Shown: positions 48,201 to 59,769 of the stretch, in pieces | Layout of the letters: each line of letters opens with the position of its first letter | How positions within the stretch are numbered: position 1 is the stretch's first letter | Source of the DNA: Xiphias gladius | Lineage: Eukaryota; Chordata; Actinopteri; Istiophoriformes; Xiphiidae | NCBI RefSeq assembly: GCF_016859285.1 | Contig: NC_053418.1 | Coordinates: 21,256,910-21,320,909, forward strand | Direction: 5' to 3' | Length of the DNA: 64,000 bases | Notes under the pieces: generated by a model | The model's database searches: none | Told to the model about the DNA's origin: nothing | What the model saw: the letters and a program-made list of their open reading frames with translations, nothing else | Translations under genes and position numbers: made by a program

Positions 48201-48474
48201 GGAGGGGGAGGAGGGAAGAAAAGCCAGAGAGGTGTGCTTTGTCAATATCCAGCGTGAGCTCAGGACCAGGGGAGTCTTCCTTCGTCACGAGTACCCCAAA
48301 ATCTATAATCAGCTGTGTGAGTTTGTGGAGACCAACAAAAGGTTCACTCCTACTACGATTTATCCAATAGATAAGAGAACAGGGAAACAGTTTATGTGCA
48401 TGATCATGGCTGCATCTGAGCCAAGAACACTGGACTGGGTGGGTACCCCTCATCTCTTGGATGACATTATATAG
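45262..48474 (+). CDS. ajm1: Apical junction component 1 homolog (AJM1-like)
   Basis: A single uninterrupted coding exon of 1070 codons, preceded by an untranslated exon. It resembles vertebrate AJM1 (C9orf172), named after the C. elegans apical junction protein; the molecular role in vertebrates is poorly defined. The N-terminal two thirds are low-complexity and rich in Ser, Tyr, Pro and Arg. They include loose tyrosine repeats at about residues 330-470 ([34 protein letters not shown]). A Cys/His cluster at about residues 768-813 (C-x4-C, then [25 protein letters not shown] split around its pairs) resembles a MYND-type zinc finger. After it comes a conserved alpha/beta-like C-terminal domain ([27 protein letters not shown]). 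The start ATG lies one base after the stop of an upstream ORF. Family naming is from memory, so the symbol is less certain than the gene itself. Confidence 0.82.
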   Translation: [1070 protein letters not shown]

Positions 48475-49850
48475 TATAGCACTAAATAGTAATGATAATG
48501 ATGTCAGTACACTGTATGTACATACTGTAAATACATGGTGTGATTTAGCAAATTGAACACTGATATGGAAAGATGTGTGTATATCTCTCTTTCTCTTATT
48601 TCCCTCTGTTTCCATACACACAAACACTCATACACACATAGACACACACACACGAAGTACAGTATATACACACACTTTTAGAAGTTGCCCTATGTTGTTT
48701 TTGGCTAGTTTTGATCCTGTTGCACTCAGAAGAGTTAATAGCCTGCATGTAGACTAGGCACAATCCCAGTTATCCAGGTGTTTAAGATGTGAACATGTAT
48801 GATCTGTGCAGTTTCTGCAGACAATGTATGAAGCACACAATATTTATGAAGTACACAGCTCATTGCCTCCACATTATAGTAGGTACAGCCTGGTCTCATG
48901 TTGTAACAGTCACCCGCTTTTTAATTTCTCCAAGAAATGTTATATCAGAAATTTACATTATACCTTGTTACGGTGGTTGTAATATTACAACAGTTTATTA
49001 GCACTTAAGTATTATTTCCTAAGTATACTGTACTTGTGTGGGTATTTTTTTATAATTGCTATATTAGTTATCGTTTGATAGGCAAAGAAGTACAATCAAA
49101 TGACCCATTTGTTTTCCCAATTCATTAAGAATTTTTGTTGGAACTTATGTCATCTCGTGATAAGACTTGATGTCATCTTCGTATAAATTGCTTTGTTTGA
49201 AAGTGGCCTTCAGTCGAAAAAAAAATGCATTTGACACAAAGCAATGTATAGGTTTAGCTATTTCTAAAAGCTTGAAAGCTCTTGACTTAGGTTGTTTGAA
49301 CTACCATTCTAAATGAACAATTATTTTGCTTAAAGGCATGTTATTTATATTCAGGTATTTTAATATGGATATTGCTTATAATTAAATTTATTATGTTAAT
49401 GAGATACATTTGATGCTTAGAAATGTAAGAGGTATATTATATATATTGAATATTAGATCATTTGAACATCATGACCTTGAGACCCTGTTGTAACTAATAC
49501 CACAGTATGTTCTTTAACAATATGCAATAAAAGAGCAACCTTAACATCTATATTATAAAACCCTATTTTATATTGATATTGAATAATTCCTTGGAGCCAA
49601 GAGCTGCAAAGACTTTGTTTGCACTAAAACATAAATTATAAAAGAAGAATGTTAACATAGCTAACATAGCTGCAGCCCTGAACACAGATATGATGACATG
49701 CCTGCTTCTGCTGCCATTGTTGACTGATATAAGGTTGCTCTTTTACTTGATTATATATATCTTTGTGCAAGACCTTCCTTAACTTTCTATTTTGTGATGT
49801 TTATAACCTATATATAAGTATATAATAAATGGAATTTAACAAGTGACCTT
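48475..49850 (+). other. ajm1: Putative 3' UTR of ajm1
   Basis: AT-rich sequence after the stop codon. A Pumilio-type word TGTAAATA is at 48526-48533, a short CA-rich patch at about 48618-48672, and AATAAA signals at 49526-49531 and 49824-49829. The distal signal is followed by a GT-rich stretch (gaccttgtggctttg), which is typical of a cleavage site. Confidence 0.45.
49824..49829 (+). terminator. ajm1: Candidate poly(A) signal of ajm1
   Basis: AATAAA with a GT-rich downstream element. An alternative proximal AATAAA is at 49526-49531. Confidence 0.45.
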
Positions 49851-51880
49851 GTGGCTTTGCATTTCTCCTCCAGAGTACTCCTTATCAGGCATTTGAACGG
49901 AAGGGTAAAATAATATAGTTCCCATCAATAGGATAGACATTGAAATTGATCAAAATGTCTGAAGACATCAGTCACTTGTCCTTTTTGCTCTTCGGCTGCG
50001 ATTTTTAAGATTTCACACAGCATTTTGTGACGCACATGCAGTATTCAAACAAGAAAAATAAGGAATCAACCCCCTCCCTTAAAAAGTAGAGAGACTAGGT
50101 AAATTACACAAGAATTCAGGATTACTTTTTATTTAGCTTTGTATTAAGTACAAAACAGCTGATTAAATTTCATTATTTGACTCCTCCTCTCTTGATCTAC
50201 CTCTCTTGAAGTCAAGATTTTGATCTGTCAGCATTAATACAAGAGTGTATGACACGGACATGAAAACAGTAAATACAGGTTAAAGACTAGGATATGAGGG
50301 GTGTGGTGTGGAGCACACTTCTATAGTTCAAGCTTTTAATAAGATACGTCGACTAACATTTCAACCAACAACATGTAAATTTGCATGGGTAAATCTGCTC
50401 TGATTGAAGACATGCTGTTTTTCGAAATATTACTTGCTGCTTAATGCAATCTTGAACTGTCACTGTGTGCTCTAAGCCACCCTTTCTGCTGAGACAGTGC
50501 CTTGAGTTTTAAATTGGCTGCTATGTGGCGACTGCCTCATCCTTTTTGTTCTACGAATGTGCTGTAATATATCTGATTAATGCTACTGTGTTGCTCAGTC
50601 AAGGATTTAATGTTTCCTCATTCTTCTATGTTATAAGACCACCGCCTAGTGGAACAATGCATGTATTACTTCGATCTAAAACAAAAAAAAAAGCAAAGAA
50701 AAAAAAGTTCAGTCCTACAATATATAATATGCCTTCTATCTGCATCTTGCTGTCTTTGTTGGAAAAACCTTCCTTTCAAAATATCAAAATGAAAAAGTTT
50801 TGCCTGTGTTATTTAATCACAACATATTGTATTTATAAATCATTATGATTTCCGTCAGACTGTTATATTCAAGGCATTAGTACTGTTTATGCATTTGCTG
50901 AGACTTTGAACAGCCTGAATATTTTGCTGTAATGATCTCTTGTTGGAGTTTCAGTGTGTGGCTGTATCGTGAATTCAAGTCAAGCCAACTGTGTTCATAA
51001 AGAGTCAGTATAACAGTACAATTATTATGAATCGCCTATATAGACACACTCAGACATACACACACAAAAACAAACAAACCAAAAAACACTAAAACAAACC
51101 AAAATAGGAAGAATTCACAAATCATACAGCATTATAACAAATTAGATTCCCATCAGATGTATTATCCAGAGAGACGGTGAGCCATTGTTCTTTTCAGTGT
51201 TTCACCATGGGATTTGCTTACTCTCGTAAGTATTCATCTGATTGTTTCACAGCTCTTAGTGGATCGCAGTATGTCTCAGTTCTCAATATCATTGCGAGAA
51301 GCCATACAGAGGTGCACTGTTTGGCCAGGATGGTTGCCAGTATATTCAGGCATATCTAAGGGGTATTAGTACCACAAGTTTTGTTTTTACAAATAAAATA
51401 AAATCAAATATTAATCCAATGCTGCAAAATGATTTTGTCACACAGGATCCAGACAGATTCACACTCTTATTATTTACAGTATTTGCTGTGAAAAATCTCA
51501 CTAAGTATAGATTGATATTTCAGAAATAATAGGAAGAAGTACATGCTGCTCTATAACCATCAAGACAAACATTGGTTATTTCAACAAGTGAGTACAGCAA
51601 TCGTATTTAAGCACATTGTAAGCATAAGAACTTGAACTGATTCGATCAAAAGAGATATTTGATTTTTTGCAGTATTAATGAATGCATGACTGATATTATC
51701 CAGTAGGACGGGTTTTCCAACGTGTGAAACAAAATCACAAAGAATTGAGTTATAGTTTTTAGTCTTCCGTTTAAACAGCTGTAGGATTTTTTTAGAAACT
51801 CGCTCTCTGTCTTGCATATTAGAGCAATAACATGATGTGAAGGTCTGTTTTCTATATTACTATAAAATCTTCCTTTAACA
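49851..51880. other. Gene-free interval between ajm1 and gapvd1
   Basis: I see no supported gene. Short ORFs are unconvincing. A partial CTCF-like word (CACCGCCTAGTGG, 11 of 13 positions of the reverse core) is at 50640-50652. Confidence 0.45.
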
Positions 51881-51887
51881 AACTGTC

Positions 51888-51896
51888 GCGCATGCG
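51888..51896 (+). promoter_or_regulatory. gapvd1: NRF1-like site in the putative gapvd1 promoter
   Basis: GCGCATGCG is the core of the palindromic NRF1 site (TGCGCATGCGC), here in a short CpG-rich island just upstream of the putative first exon. NRF1 sites commonly occur in TATA-less promoters of broadly expressed genes, which fits gapvd1. Confidence 0.5.
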
Positions 51897-51904
51897 GGCT
51901 GCGC

Positions 51905-52065
51905 CGGTCTCCTCGTGATGACAGCAAATGACAGTACTGTTCGCTCCTGCAGAAGCCAGTGTGCGACGGCTAACCGCCAACAAACAATTCCTTTGACTCG
52001 AGAAATCTTTGGATTGGCCGTGTTTAGGGAAACTGTGAACAACCAGTACACCCTATTTACGTTTG
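51905..52065 (+). other. gapvd1: Probable untranslated first exon of gapvd1
   Basis: The sequence ends with a consensus donor (TTTG followed by GTAAGT, exon end 52065) shortly after the CpG-rich NRF1-like promoter. The next supported same-strand acceptor is at 59734-59735, directly before the coding exon. The 5' end is approximate and intermediate untranslated exons cannot be excluded. Confidence 0.5.
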
Positions 52066-54781
52066 GTAAGTTGCCGATTTTACGTTAGCTTCTTGTCTTG
52101 ATCAGATTTGACCACTCAGGAGCTTGTAGCCGAAAGCTAAGCTAACGCAGCTAACTAGCTCATCATTAGCGTAACCTGCTTGACTAGCAAACGTTAGCCG
52201 AGTGTAACTTGGTTTACGCTAGCACGCTGCTAGGTTAGCCTAGTTCACTAGTTTGCTCTCTGTGCTCAAATCGGTGCAAACACAAGTCCCTGTTGACTGG
52301 TTCTGATGTAACAGATGGGTTTCTTGTGTCACTTTCCTTCATAGCCTTTAGCTGACCCAACGTCAGTTACATGCTGTATTTAATATGATTTTCAGCTCAT
52401 CTAAGCCACCTCAATCTAGCAACCAATCGTAACAGACATTAACTTAACCTCTCTCATCTTGGTTTGTTGGCTGCCTAGCTTAATCTTTGTTGGCTACTAC
52501 ACAATCAGATCAAGGACACTATAAACTCGCAATTTAACGTTAGCTTCACATTAGACTGTTTGAGCTATTTGTGTTAAATGTATCCTAACCCCACCCATTC
52601 AGTCGGTGAAAGGAATGTCTAAAGTTTGAGCCTAATAACATAAGCATTCAGACCTAGTGCTTGTAAGGCCGTGAGATATAATAGAACACCGTTATTTAAA
52701 ATCATAAATGTTTAAACACTGGGTATTACTGTTAGCTCTTTGTAGCATAGACGTAATTATCTCCCTATTTTGGCCAATAATTCTGTAGTAGTTAGCAAAA
52801 ATAAGTAAATTGCCAAATGTTAGGCGTTGCTGCTTCTCTCCGTTTGAGGTCACCATAAATTGAATACTTTTTTCTTTTTACTGTTTATCAAACAAATTAA
52901 GCTAGTCAAAGACCTAGAGGTTCAGTTAACCTAAATCATGAAAATAAGGACTGATTACAAACCAGATATACCGTCATTACCTCCCACTTTGCTCTCATCT
53001 GTGCAAAAGGAGTAACATTTTTTTTTTCCTAGTGTGGAAGCCAAATGCTGACACATTACATTTACTTGTAATCATCATGCCTTTATATCATAGCTCCAGT
53101 AGTCAATTTCACTAATTTGCTTTTCTTTGATGATAAAGTGTTAACCAGCCAGGGCTCAATTGAAATGACTTTATTCCTCTGTAGTAATGACTGTGTTGCT
53201 GGGAAATGAGGTCTCCTCTATGGCATGTGAGTGGAATGACTTAAGTTCAAGTGATCACATTTTTTTTCTTGCAACTGGATTTATAATAATTCCCAGTCTC
53301 ATTCATTACTTCAAAGTGGGTTCATGTTTTCCTGTCAGGATGCATGATACTGAAAGTTTTGCAGATAACTGAAAATGGGGTGATGCAGATGACAACATTA
53401 ATGTTTGTTGTACATGGCAGTACTTCTATTGATGCTCTTTCCTCTTGTGGTGTTCACCTGATGCTTGGTTTTCTATGTGTTGAAGTCACTACTTCATTAA
53501 TTGTTGTCCTAATTTATTACTAAACTCTTTACTGTTTCATAATATCTACAGTCACTGTTGTAGATGAGTACTAATTGGTCTACGTTAAGAGTATATATAA
53601 CTGTAGAGCTGGTGGTGGTATGACAGCTGCTGTGCAACTTTAGCATTTTGTTATGGGTACAATGTTTGTGGTTCGTTATAACACAGTGTTAATCTGGTGT
53701 TGTCATATTTTCTTAAAGCCAACTCACTCAATATTTTGAATGGTCAGTCACTCATCAGATTGGATGGGAACCATGACCTGGGGCACAAGACATGGTTCAA
53801 CCCGCCTTTGTGGGTTCTTCAGAGGTCCTTAAGACTAGGCTCAAGTTGCACCTTCTCCCCCAACAGACACCAAAACTGTTGGTGCACTCTGCTGCTCCTA
53901 GAGTAAAAAAAACCCTCTATGTTTAACACGAGGAAACTGCCCTCAAGGCAGCAAATAAGGTGTCAGTACCTGTGTGAAACTGGGTTAAGTTACATGTTAC
54001 CTGAGTTTAAAGCACAATCCATGACATTTAACTGGTAAACAGTGTTTAATGTTAATGGTAAACACTTTTTATCCATAAAATTTTCACATAACACACAGTG
54101 ATTAACTACATATCCAGGTTGATAACAATAACAGTTGGTAGGAATTCCGGCTTAAACACTTTTCTTGGCACAAAGTGGAGGAGCCTTTGAAATGGGACAG
54201 GTCTTGTCTGCCCTTCATGCTGTATTGGGTCTAGACACCTGGCTTTAGGAAGATCCAGACCCTGAATTGGGACATGGCTTGTGTGTGTATTGTGTCTTTT
54301 TTCTTTTTGCCACCACTACTGCTTCTTGTGTCACAGACAGTGGACATTCTGGTTAAATATTCCTTTGGGGCAGTGGTGGCCTTGAGGCTGGAGAACTGGG
54401 TTAGTGGCCAGAATATCGCTCCTTCAGTCCCCAGACTGGCAGGATACATCTAGAAGGGGAAAGTGAAAGAGTAGTGCTTGTCTAGTACTGACCATCAACC
54501 CTAAGAGTCTGACCAAACACTTAATGCCAGCTTTCATATCTTGCCAGTTTTCGATGACTTATTTTACGGAAGCATCATGGTCATTACTCTAGAATGTATT
54601 AAGGTTCGTTACCCAGCCCTAGTAGTGGGAAAGATAACTCATAAACCTCGAGTATCTAGAGCCCAGTATTTGCTTGCTGAGCAGTGTAAGAAATTATCTA
54701 GAAGAGAAGTGTGAAGAGGATGTTGAACACCTTTTGTAGAAAGTGAAATCCTTTGAATATCTATAAAAAGCACCTTGTTCC

Positions 54782-54829
54782 GTGTGTGTGTGTGTGTGTG
54801 TTATTGTGTGTGTGTGTGTGTGTGTGTTA

Positions 54830-54872
<43 letters not shown>

Positions 54873-54911
54873 TATTGCGTGTGTGTGTGTGTGTGTGTGT
54901 GGGTTATTGCA

Positions 54912-54959
<48 letters not shown>
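54782..54959. repeat. Compound GT microsatellite with repeated 'TTATTG' interruptions
   Basis: 178 bases of mostly GT, broken by TTATTG (54801), TTATGCG (54827), GGGTTATTGCG (about 54869) and GGGTTATTGCATG (54901). The similar interruptions imply that a larger unit of GT tract plus TTATTG has been duplicated, rather than simple slippage of GT alone. Confidence 0.95.
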
Positions 54960-54961
<2 letters not shown>

Positions 54962-55789
54962 ATCATGGAGTGGGAGGAGTGGGCTGTGTTCCAAACACCT
55001 TACTCTGGTGCTGTGATGTTTACCTACATTTCTTTTATAAATAGTGTTGTTTCTTGCTTTGCATCTAAAAATAATTTTGAACTTTTTAATTAAATAATTT
55101 TAGTGGGACTTGCCCTGGCATTTTAAATCCTGTTTTTTCTCTTTGCCCTGCCACTTGTCTCTTATGCTACCTTGTTGTTATAATAATGGTGCTTACAAGG
55201 ATGCTGTGGTTGAACGATTGGTCCTCTTGTTACTCATGTTAACAGTATTCAGTGGCTGTCCTGTCAAAACTACGATCATTGTCACACAACTCAGAAGTCT
55301 GAAGATTATGCCTCATTTCACATTCTCTGTTGTTTGGTTTCGCTTCTACTTTAGAGTTCCTCATTGCTGTCCATAACTGACTCACCAGGTAGCTCTGTGT
55401 AGTGACTTGTATTGGAGCTGAAAGGCACAGGAGGCCAATGGCAAATGGCAGTTAACCTCTCTGCTAGGCACTTAATGGTCTAGTTGCTTTTTCACTTCCT
55501 TTCCAAGTATGTGAAGAATGCGCTTATTCAGGAACATGAGTGTACACATGGAAGTGCACCATGAGTGTACTTGTCAGCCAGTTACCTGTCAGTTCATTCA
55601 GATATAAAATGGAAACAAAAGAAACCAAAAAAAAATACTTATTTGCCTTTTATATAACCCTAAGCCTTTTATATATTATATCCAGATGTATTATTCTAGA
55701 CAGGTCCAAAATGTAGATCAACAGCATCAACATCTTTCTTTAAATGAAACATTCACAGTGCTAGAACATTCTCTGAGGTTTGTCTTACT

Positions 55790-56077
55790 TAAATGGTTAA
55801 AAATGCCAAAAATTTTAACTTTCTCTAACCTCTATAATGTGATTATTTGTTGGTTTTCTTAGCCTTCTGTGTAGTAAACTTAAAGATTCTGGTTTTGGAC
55901 TCTTGGTCAGACTAGAGAGCAATTTGAAGACTTCACCTTGGGTTCTGGGAAATTAGTGATGGACATTTTTCACTAATTTCTGACATTTTGTAGACCAAAC
56001 AATTAGTTGAATAATCAAGAAAATAATCTTCAGATTATTTGATAATGAAATGAATCATTTGTTTCACCCCTTGTTGT
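55790..56077 (-). mobile_element. hAT-like non-autonomous element, copy 3 (degenerate)
   Basis: On the minus strand it begins near GGGGTGAAACAAATGATTCA and continues with 'cttgattattcaactaattg', 'ttggtctacaaaatgtcag', 'gaacccaaggtgaagtcttc' and 'gtccaaaaccagaatc'. These blocks are in the same order as in copies 1 and 2 and in the common fish family. The right side of the original element is missing. Confidence 0.55.
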
Positions 56078-56384
56078 AACCCAACTCAAGTCATCACCAC
56101 TCATTTCATACGCTCATCACCTGTAAAGCAGGTCCACAAATTCCTGGACTGGAACAAAGCTAATAGTTCTTTTGCTAACACTTTACCTTAGGTCTCCTTA
56201 TTTAGCATTTAAAGACGCTATATAAAGATTTAATCAGTGGTTTATAACACACTATAATGCAGTAGTACGCAGCTAAAAGGACAATTTCTGTTTATTGTTT
56301 TTATTCATGTACAGTATTTATCAGCAATAATAACTCCTATGAAGATAAATTTTAAATTATTACAACTGTGATTTAGTACATTGT

Positions 56385-57906
56385 CATACAGAGAAAAATT
56401 AAAGGTAAAAACCAACATAAAATGTCTTAGTAGTGTGTTGAGCCACCATGAGCCACCAGAACAGCTTCAATGGACCTTGACATTGATTCTACAAGTCTCT
56501 GGAACTCTGCTGGAGGGATGAACACCATTCTAACAAAAGATATTCTCTCATTTGGTGTTTTGATGATGGTGGTGGAGAGCGCTGTCTAACACGTTGGTCC
56601 ATAATCTCCCATAGTTGTTCAATTGGGTTGAGATCTGGTGACTGCAAAGACCATAGCATATGATTCAAATCATTTTCATACTCATTAATCCATTCAGTGA
56701 ACCCTCATGCTCTATGGACGAGGGCACTGTCATCCTGAAAGAGACCTCGTTTATCAGGATAGAAAGGTTTCATCATAGGATAAAGGTGATCGCTCAGAGC
56801 AACTTTGTATTGATTTGCGATGACCCTTCCCTCAAAGGGAACAAGTGGACCCATACCATGCCAACAAAATGCCCCCCACAGCATAACAGAACCACCAGAT
56901 CCCCTCATTGTAGGGGTCAGTCATTCACGCCTGTACTGTTCTCTTGGTGTAACCCAGACATGTGTACACCAAGAGAACAGAACACACTTCTCCATATATT
57001 CACGCACTTGTCGAGAATATGGGGAAGGATGACTCATCTGACCATTAAATCTTGGTTTTATCAGACCAGAGAATCTTGTTTCTCACAGTCTGAGAGTCCT
57101 TTGGGTGCTTTTTTGCAAACTCCAAGCAGCTTTCATGGTTCTTTCAGTGAGGAGAGGCGTCTGTCGGTGCCCCTCTGCCATGCATCCCAGATCGGTTGAT
57201 TGTTGCAGTGATGGTTGTCCCTCTGGAAGTTGCTCCCATCTCCACACAGGATCTCTGGAGCTCAGCCAGAGTTACCATTGGGTTTTTGGTCATCTCTCTT
57301 ACCAAGGCCTTTCTCCCTAGATTGTTCAGTTTGGCTGGACTGCTAGGTCTAGGAATAGTCCAGTTTGTTCCACACTTCTTCCATTGAAGATTTATGGAGA
57401 CTATTTTGCTCTTGGGAACCTTCAATGCAGCAGAATTTTTTGTGTAGCCTTTCTCAGACCTCTGCCACGAAACAATCCTGTCTCTGAGGTCTGCAGGCAG
57501 TTCCTTCGACCTCATGGCTTTTATTTTGCTTTGATATGCATTGTCAGCTATGAGACCTTATATAGACAGGTGTGTGCCTTTCCAAATCATGTCCAATGGA
57601 ATTTACCACAGTTGGGCTCCTGTCAAGGTGCAGAAACATCTTAAAGATGATCAAGAGAAATGGGAGGCACCTGAACTAAATTTCAAGTGTCATAGCACTT
57701 GAAATTTGAATACTTATGTCAATGTGATTTTTCAGTTATTCCTTTTTAATAAATTTGCTAAATTAGCTTTTTCATTTTGAGGTATTGAATGTGGAATGAT
57801 GAGGGGAAAAAATGAATTTAAATAAATGATTTTAGCATTAGGCTGCGACATAACAAAATGTAAAACAAAAAAAAGAATGGGTATGAATACTTTCTGAATG
57901 CACTAT
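56385..57906 (-). mobile_element. Degenerate, apparently chimeric Tc1-like transposon
   Basis: On the minus strand 57515-57150 encodes a Tc1 N-terminal HTH region (RSKELPADLRDRIVSWQR, then LGRKALVREMTKNP). 57130-57060 encodes the first catalytic patch (LWSDKTK, usually LWSDETK). 56905-56705 encodes the second (GGSVMLWGAFCW and FQDDSALVH). About 56620-56646 encodes QSPDLNPIE, the third. Stops and frame changes break it, so it cannot encode a working transposase. The right terminus reads GAATACTTTCTGAATGCACTATA, as at Tc1 ends. The left terminus belongs to a different-looking family (ATTAAAGGTAAAAACCAACA) and no matching inverted repeat is present there. A local palindrome (CTCTTGGTGTA ... TACACCAAGAG) lies at about 56941-56982. 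Confidence 0.75.
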
Positions 57907-59769
57907 AAACAAAGTAAAAACAAATCTGTTTATAATGATGTGAAATAATGAAAAGCAACACATTTTAAAAACTGTTATTAGCAAATGTTTGATGTTTTGC
58001 TCGTAAATTACTGAATGACTGATTGCTCGTGAGGTTGTTTATTTTTTTCATTGATTGATTGCAGCAGGCAGCAGTCAAGTTTATCATGCGGTAAGGAGCA
58101 GCTGTGCCTTATGAAGAATTTCTTGACACTAAAAATGTGCAGTTTTCTCCCCAAACCACAAAATAAAACACTTGTTGTGTCTTTGTATTAGAGTGATATT
58201 AGACTAAAATGGATCTTTATACTTGACCTGTTTTTTTTTTTTTGTTTGTTTGTTTTTTTTTTTCCAAAAAATGATGACAGTAAATATATCACAGTAAATG
58301 GAGATCAGTATTCACTGCTTTTTCTTGGTTTGCCAAATGGAATTCGATGTAGAGCCTATCATTATGTGTGTAAATCTGCATAACCAATTTAATTTGTTTG
58401 GCATATCAACTCTAACGCTTCGGTTGTCTGTTAGCTTGTGAGCAATGACACTGCCTTGCCGTCATTCCCACTCTCAGGCAGTTTTCTTGAGTCTAGTCTC
58501 ATTCTCCTCCCAGAGCCCTAACTCCACAGTTAAATCTGTGTTTGCTATGTTAGCTACCAGCTACAAAGAGGCTTTTGTGCAAAGGATTCACCAAGAAATC
58601 ATTCAAATTTCATGCACTTGGCTTGGATTGTATGTCTTGGCTGTGTGTATCTGGAAAAGGAAGAGTGATTTGCATATTCAGCTGTGTAGCGTATTCTGAA
58701 GCTTTTGAAAAAGCATGCTTTTGCTGCTGTTGTTGGGCCAGTGTATGCAACACACTGAATGCAAATGATCCCTTCCCTTGCATGACGTTAGCATCATGTG
58801 TGAACTAGTTTTCAGCCAGACCTTTACAGAAAAGGAAATGGTTTCCTGCTTTTCCTTTGAGTACATTTACGTTTAAATGCAGGGTAACTCAAATAATCAA
58901 TACTGACACTGTTTGCAAAAAATGATAGTAAGGATGTGGTAACGCAAGTTTAACTTCTGTATAGTAAAAGTAAACCACTAGTTCCGAATGCTAACTTGCT
59001 TGGTTTCATTGAAGCGTTTATTTGGTAACAGACAAGACCACATGGTTGACTTACCCACAGCAATGTTGCAAGTCTCATGCTAGAAAGTTACAATAATGAC
59101 ATACCAATAAAATAACAAGAAAAATGCAGTTTTTCCTCTCTGATTGGTGGTAGCTGCCAGACAAAACTCGTTGCAGTTCAGTGCATTGAAGCTTAATTTG
59201 GTACTCCAGCTGTTTAATAATTTGCTTCTGTAAAACAGGGGGATTTACAGGAGACAAATTAACCAAAAAGAAGGTTAAATTTGAAGCATCAGATATCATG
59301 ACTTTTAGTCCCTAGTAGGGGTCAATCTCCAGAAACACTGGATCCTATATTTCCCATAATGCAACCAATAGCCTCATTTCATTAGACCCTCTCTGCCTGG
59401 TAAATTCCCACTTCTTTCAAACTCCATGTTCTGTTATAAATTTGTCATCTCAAAGCACAAACTGATAATAACCCGATGATGTCAGTAGAGTTATGATCGC
59501 AGACTTGACAAAGAATATCCAGAGCCACAGTGGACGCTGTACACATTCACAAGTAAAAAGACTTTTATATGTGAAATATATGAAACTGGTAGAGTTCCGC
59601 TTTAACACAGCTGACTCTAGAAACTTTAACTTTAAATAGCTAATGTTACTTTGGTCTGACATTTGATGAAAGCTTATTTGAGCTTTTGTTAAATTTGCGA
59701 TCCACATATTCACCTCACTTACCTTTGTGTTTTAGTCATTTACCTCTCTGCCTGCGTGACCTGGTGAAG

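Larger units (their letters stand above)
52066..59735 (+). other. gapvd1: gapvd1 intron 1 (about 7.7 kb)
   Basis: No coding sequence of a host gene is seen. It contains a compound GT repeat, a hAT-like copy and a Tc1-like element, all listed separately. A T-rich tract lies at 58229-58264. The early part (52.1-52.3 kb) is rich in 'gctagc/gttagc' words but shows no clear repeat unit. Confidence 0.45.

Noticed and set aside
47310-48627. Several minus- and plus-frame ORFs within ajm1
   Set aside because: They are shadows of the 1070-codon frame, which alone carries recognisable conserved domains.
54753-55093. Cys/Val-rich ORFs over the GT repeat
   Set aside because: Pure translation of a dinucleotide repeat in three frames, with no gene context.
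56660-57644. Plus-strand ORFs over the Tc1 element
   Set aside because: They are antisense to the transposase patches, which read on the minus strand.
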